From Ferruginivarius sediminum (GTDB lineage Bacteria > Pseudomonadota > Alphaproteobacteria > Kiloniellales > Rhodovibrionaceae): DNA of 64,000 bases. The notes beneath the pieces were generated by a model, which saw only the letters and a list, made by a program, of their open reading frames with translations, did no database searches and was not told where the DNA came from. The stretch covers positions 86,832-150,831 of the forward strand of contig NZ_QPMH01000009.1 of NCBI RefSeq assembly GCF_003344765.1. The letters are read 5' to 3'. Both the position numbers and the translations under genes were made by a program. Positions 59,746 to 64,000 of the stretch are shown here, one piece after another; the stretch's first letter is position 1; every line of letters begins with the position of its first letter.

Positions 59746-60117
59746 TTACACGGCGATGCCGTTCTTCAGCGGGATCGTGGTGCTGTCGGCCTTTTCGAAG
59801 ATGGCGTCGACGGCCGCCACTCCTTCGGAATCCTTCTCGCAGGTGTCGGGATCGAGGCCGAGGCGTTCCCAGAACTCCTGCCATAGCGGCCCCTGGCGCA
59901 CGAAGACCCAGTCACGCCGGTTCCGGTCGACCTCCAGAAGGCCGAGCACGTGCAGCTTCTCCCAGTTCACCTTCTTCAGGGAAAGCTGCCCGGAATCCTC
60001 CGCGCGTTGCTTGACCTCCCGCAGCTTCTCGTAGGTCGCCGGCAGAAAGTACAACAGACGTGCCTGATAGATCGTCACCGCCCAGTATTTCTGGCCGTAG
60101 ACGTCCTGGCTGCTCAT
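59746..60117 (-). CDS. Hypothetical protein (123 aa)
   Basis: An unrecognised cytoplasmic protein of 123 residues. It begins MSSQDVYGQKYWAVTIYQARLLYFLPATYEKLREVKQRAED. The middle KVNWEKLHVLGLLEVDRNRRDWVFVRQGPLWQEFWERLGLDP is rich in Trp and aromatic residues and looks like a folded domain, perhaps winged-helix-like. The end (TIPLKNGIAV) is short. The amino-acid mix is protein-like, unlike the frames opposite it. It is convergent with argC and bounds the long gap before the betaine genes. I cannot assign a function. Confidence 0.7.
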   Translation of the reverse strand: MSSQDVYGQKYWAVTIYQARLLYFLPATYEKLREVKQRAEDSGQLSLKKVNWEKLHVLGLLEVDRNRRDWVFVRQGPLWQEFWERLGLDPDTCEKDSEGVAAVDAIFEKADSTTIPLKNGIAV

Positions 60118-60820
60118 ACCCGTCCCCCTGTTCGCGACACTCTTTGTCCGACCGTGCGGACCCGGTCCCGGCGTTAGCCGAGGTGCATGGTGGCGTCTCC
60201 CATTCCTGCCGCGGCCAGACGCTGGCACCGCCGCCGCCATTGAACGCAGCACCGCCTGGATTGCAACCCCTATCCCGCATCGCGGGATAAAACTGTCGGG
60301 AAATATTTATTTGATACGGAGTCTGTCACAGATTTCATTTTAAGGCCACCGTACCGCCGCGCTTGCACGTTTGCGGCATGATGTCGTAGATAAGCGACTG
60401 TATGGCGCGATTGAGATCAATCGATGGAAAGGAGAGGCCATCGGAAAGGCGGAAATTCTTTTTCGCGCTTCCAGATAGCTGGAAAAAATTACGTATATCA
60501 ACGACTTATAAGGATAAACCCGACCATTTTTGAGGAGATCAGAATTCAGGGCTTGCATTTTTAAAATATCTTCGTTCAATGCATGTCATGCTTACGATCC
60601 GTTAGAGCGAATTCGAACGAAAGCCTGAGACAGGCTGGTTCGGACCAAGAAATAATGTGTGGCCGGCTCCATCATTGCCAAGTTCAATTTGGCAAGCGCT
60701 GGCGTGTGTCTAACGGTTCGTTGCAGCGCGGAATAAGCCGCGCGCCGGCGCCAGGCTGGCTGCCAGGGCGTGCGGGCCGAGCCCGCGGCATACCGAAACC
60801 TATCGAAGCTGGAGGCTTTC
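60118..60820. other. 703-base low-GC intergenic region upstream of the betaine operon
   Basis: This is the longest gene-free stretch in the window. Positions 60290-60600 are far richer in A and T than anything nearby. It contains an inverted repeat (AGCCTG / CAGGCT at 60622-60636) and an operator-like palindrome at 60675-60695. Near 60602-60612 the sequence TTAGAGCGAATTC resembles the edge of the palindromic repeat at 12355 (TTAGAGCGTAATC). A 79-codon minus-strand frame at 60340-60579 has no family features and I reject it as a gene. The region most likely carries the osmotically controlled promoter of the downstream operon; a decayed gene or mobile-element remnant could also explain the composition. 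Confidence 0.6.
60675..60695. promoter_or_regulatory. Operator-like palindrome upstream of the betaine operon
   Basis: TTGCCAA and TTGGCAA form a perfect 7-bp inverted repeat separated by 7 bases. It lies 126 bases before the first methyltransferase gene. Size and symmetry suit a dimeric regulator, but no regulator gene is adjacent. Confidence 0.35.
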
Positions 60821-61576
60821 ATGCGCAGCGACATCTACAAGCGCGAGTACACGCGGGAGTTCGTTTCTCGCTGGGATTCCCTCATTGGCTGGGACGGCCG
60901 TGCGGCCGGCGAGGACGGCTTCTTCGAGCGCCTGCTGGAGCGCCACAACTGCCGTCAGGTCGCCGACATCGCCAGCGGTACGGGCTTCCACGCGATCAAG
61001 CTTGCCCATGAGGGCTTCGAGGTCACGGCGACCGACGGCTCTGCCAACATGGTGCGCAAGACCGAGGAGAACGCTGACGAAATGGGTGTCGAACTTGCCG
61101 ACACCCGCGTCGTCGACTGGCGCGAGCTGGACCAGGTGTTCGGTGCGAACAAGTTCGACGCCCTCGTTTGCCTGGGGAACGCGTTCACCCATCTTTTCGA
61201 CGAGGATGGCCGGCGCAAGGCGCTGGACGCCATGCTGACCGTGCTGAAGCCGGGCGGCCTGGCGGTCATCGACCACCGGAACTACGACAAGATCCTGGAC
61301 CACGGCTACAGCTCGAAGCATCAGTACTACTACAAGGGGGATGGCGTCGACGCGCGTCCCGTCGAGGTGTCCGAGGAGGCGGTGCGCTTCGAGTACTCCT
61401 ATCCGGACGGCAACAAATTCCACCTGACGATGTTCCCCCTGCGCCAGCACTACATGACCAAGCTGCTGGAGGATGCGGGCTTCTCCAACATCAAGCGCTA
61501 CGGCGACTTCTCGCCCAGCTTCGATCCCGACGACGTCGACTTCGTGCAGCAGGTCGCGTTCAAGCCGCGAAATTGA
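60821..61576 (+). CDS. gsmT: Glycine/sarcosine N-methyltransferase
   Basis: Methylates glycine to sarcosine and on to dimethylglycine using SAM, the first half of betaine synthesis in some halophiles. The 251-residue class I methyltransferase has the SAM motif VADIASGTGFHAIKLA at about 47-62, VTATDGSANMV (acidic loop), DALVCLGNAFTHLFDEDGRRKALDAM and LKPGGLAVIDHRNYDKILDHGYSSKHQYYYKG. The last stretch is characteristic of glycine/sarcosine methyltransferases and binds the amino-acid substrate. The ATG at 60821 has GGAGG upstream. It is first in the order gsmT-sdmT-metK-ahcY. The long low-GC region upstream is its likely control region. Confidence 0.93.
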   Translation: MRSDIYKREYTREFVSRWDSLIGWDGRAAGEDGFFERLLERHNCRQVADIASGTGFHAIKLAHEGFEVTATDGSANMVRKTEENADEMGVELADTRVVDWRELDQVFGANKFDALVCLGNAFTHLFDEDGRRKALDAMLTVLKPGGLAVIDHRNYDKILDHGYSSKHQYYYKGDGVDARPVEVSEEAVRFEYSYPDGNKFHLTMFPLRQHYMTKLLEDAGFSNIKRYGDFSPSFDPDDVDFVQQVAFKPRN

Positions 61577-61637
61577 TCGCGGCGTGACGCGCCACTTTCG
61601 AAGTACGTCCAATTGCCTGTGGAGAACAGCTGTACCC

Positions 61638-62474
61638 ATGCAATACAAAGACCCGAATGATGTCCGGCGCGTCGTCAGTGAGACAAAAGATTACTACGAC
61701 GGGCCGGCGAACGAGATCTATCGCCACATCTGGGGCGAGAACATTCACATCGGCTACTTCGAGGAGGACAACGAATCCTTGCCCGAAGCGATGCTGCACT
61801 CGAACGAGCGGATGGCTGAGGGCGTGGCGCTCGGCAACGGGGACCGCGTCCTCGATGTCGGCTGCGGCTATGGCGCGCTGGCCCGCTTCCTGGCTCGCAA
61901 CTACGGTTGTCACGTCGTGGCGTCGAACATCAGCGACCGCGAGCTCGAATGGGGTCGCGAACTGACGGCCGAGGAGGGGCTCGGCGACAAGGTCGAGTTC
62001 GAGTGGGCGGACTTCCACGACTTGCCGTTCGAAAAGTCGGAATTCAACTATTACTGGTCGCAGGAGGCGTTTCTTCACGCTGTTGACAAGACCAGGGTGC
62101 TTCGGGAAGCCTCTCGCGTCCTTGCACCCGGGGGGCGGATCGTGTTCACCGATCTGCTGGTGCGCGACGGCACGCCGCAGGAAGACCGGGAGCGTATCTA
62201 CGAGCGCGTGAAGTCGCCGGACATGTGGGACAGGCACCACTACGAATCGGCCCTCGCCGACGCCGGTCTGACGGTCGAAACCCACGAGGACTGGTCGGAC
62301 AACGTGGCGCCGACCTACGCCTGGGTCCGCGAGCAGCTCGAAGAGCGGCGCGAGGAGTTCGAGAACCGGATCGGCGTCGAAGCCGTGGACCGGACATCGG
62401 CCGCCTTGCAGTTCTGGGTCGACGCTGCCAACGCCGGCAAGATCGGCTGGGAGTATTTTGTCGCCCGGAAGTAG
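61638..62474 (+). CDS. sdmT: Sarcosine/dimethylglycine N-methyltransferase
   Basis: Completes betaine synthesis by methylating sarcosine and dimethylglycine. The 278-residue class I methyltransferase opens with ETKDYYDGPANEIYRHIWGENIHIGYF (about 15-41), typical of the SDMT group. The SAM motif VLDVGCGYGALARFLA is at 71-86. It then has HDLPFEKSEFNYYWSQEAFLHAVDKTRVLREASRVLAPGGRIVFTDLL and the C-terminal FWVDAANAGKIGWEYFVARK. It follows gsmT by 61 bases. The two enzymes together need three SAM per betaine and release three SAH, which explains metK and ahcY immediately downstream. Confidence 0.93.
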   Translation: MQYKDPNDVRRVVSETKDYYDGPANEIYRHIWGENIHIGYFEEDNESLPEAMLHSNERMAEGVALGNGDRVLDVGCGYGALARFLARNYGCHVVASNISDRELEWGRELTAEEGLGDKVEFEWADFHDLPFEKSEFNYYWSQEAFLHAVDKTRVLREASRVLAPGGRIVFTDLLVRDGTPQEDRERIYERVKSPDMWDRHHYESALADAGLTVETHEDWSDNVAPTYAWVREQLEERREEFENRIGVEAVDRTSAALQFWVDAANAGKIGWEYFVARK

Positions 62475-62577
62475 CACCACGCCTCATTGTGCGAGTGACA
62501 TTGGAGCGACACTCTTATAAGTTGTAAGGGTAGTAGGAAACTCCCTTGCGTGACGACATCAATTCAGGAGGCTATGA

Positions 62578-63756
<1,179 letters not shown>

Positions 63757-63790
63757 GGCAGCCTGACAACGGCGCTTCAACCGGACGCGT

Positions 63791-63824
63791 GCAGGCCTGC
63801 TCCGCCGTGTCGGAGCGGGCCTGC
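63791..63824 (+). other. Strong intercistronic hairpin between metK and ahcY
   Basis: A 14-bp stem (GCAGGCCTGCTCCG with CGGAGCGGGCCTGC, one G-U pair) around a 6-base loop. No T run follows, so it is unlikely to be a full terminator. It could set relative mRNA stability of metK and ahcY or act as a partial stop. Confidence 0.6.
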
Positions 63825-63862
63825 GTGCATCCGAGCTTCACGAATTCACGCCAGGAGGCGAT

Positions 63863-64000
63863 ATGACCGAGCTTAGCCAGTTCACGGACTACAAGGTGAA
63901 GGATATTTCGCTTGCGGAGTGGGGCCGCAAGGAGATCGATATTGCCGAGACGGAGATGCCGGGTTTGATGGCGCTTCGCGAGCAGTACGGTGGTGAGAAG
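63863..64000 (+). CDS. ahcY: Adenosylhomocysteinase AhcY, 5' part
   Basis: Hydrolyses S-adenosylhomocysteine to adenosine and homocysteine, removing the product that inhibits SAM-dependent methyltransferases. The first 46 residues are in the window: [36 protein letters not shown] is the highly conserved N-terminal block of the family. The ATG at 63863 has AGGAGG upstream. The gene continues beyond the window. Its place after metK closes the methyl cycle needed for betaine synthesis. Confidence 0.93.
   Translation, partial: MTELSQFTDYKVKDISLAEWGRKEIDIAETEMPGLMALREQYGGEK

Noticed and set aside
60340..60579. A 79-codon minus-strand frame in the low-GC region
   Set aside because: No ribosome-binding site, family motif or protein-like pattern; AT-rich DNA explains the lack of stops.
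62485..62515. Sequence resembling the 3' part of a SAM/SAH riboswitch (GTGACATTGGAGC) before metK
   Set aside because: The matching 5' arm of the pseudoknot is not present and the GGAG is about 70 bases from the metK start rather than serving as its ribosome-binding site.

Overview
This window is high-GC DNA with dense coding on both strands and reads as the chromosome of a halophilic or halotolerant alphaproteobacterium, most like a member of the Rhodospirillales or a relative. The lineage call rests on family membership: TrcR/DUF1013, a DUF1192 protein, the 180-kDa-class NAD-glutamate dehydrogenase, the DoeX/DoeC/DoeD set, a type-2 ArgC, TamA/TamB, and a cbb3 oxidase behind an FNR/FixK box. 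The salt-adapted lifestyle is inferred from compatible-solute genes: ectoine uptake and catabolism, glycine betaine synthesis by stepwise methylation of glycine, and a DMSP lyase. I see no rRNA, tRNA, CRISPR array, prophage or intact insertion sequence.

Layout. 1-9 kb: an ECF sigma/anti-sigma pair, two tandem SDR oxidoreductases (one lacking the catalytic Tyr), a RES/Xre toxin-antitoxin pair, TrcR, a quinone oxidoreductase, 3-hydroxybutyrate dehydrogenase, a DUF429 protein and a PCuAC-like periplasmic protein. 9.6-17.4 kb: MetY, an alpha/beta hydrolase, a GST, a palindromic repeat, and NAD-glutamate dehydrogenase. 17.5-25.4 kb: a CopD-like membrane protein, a paraoxonase-like protein, an OmpA-type lipoprotein, an ATP-grasp ligase, the DMSP lyase DddP, a divergent MarR regulator with a Cys cluster coupled to an exported protein, and a YiiM-type MOSC protein. 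25.5-40 kb: pyruvate carboxylase, two paralogous Asp/Glu-racemase-superfamily proteins, and an ectoine island (doeA, teaD, teaC, teaB on the minus strand; teaA, doeX, doeC, doeD on the plus strand). 40-54 kb: a Na+/Ca2+-exchanger-like protein, 1-Cys peroxiredoxin, rhodanese, MetZ, TamB/TamA, a phosphotransferase-P-loop kinase fusion, and an SSS symporter. 54-59.7 kb: a DUF2189 membrane protein, ccoNOQP, and argC. 60.8-64 kb: glycine/sarcosine methyltransferase, sarcosine/dimethylglycine methyltransferase, metK and the start of ahcY.

How the genes work together. The last block forms a self-contained methylation unit: two methyltransferases make betaine from glycine using three SAM, MetK makes the SAM, and AhcY removes the inhibitory SAH. 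The ectoine island imports ectoine (TeaABC with TeaD) and takes it towards aspartate (DoeA, DoeD, DoeC under DoeX), but the expected deacetylase DoeB is not here. DddP adds cleavage of a third osmolyte, DMSP. Pyruvate carboxylase, glutamate dehydrogenase and the two sulfhydrylases (MetY, MetZ) supply connected carbon, nitrogen and sulfur metabolism. All functions are assigned by reading protein sequence; no database search was run.
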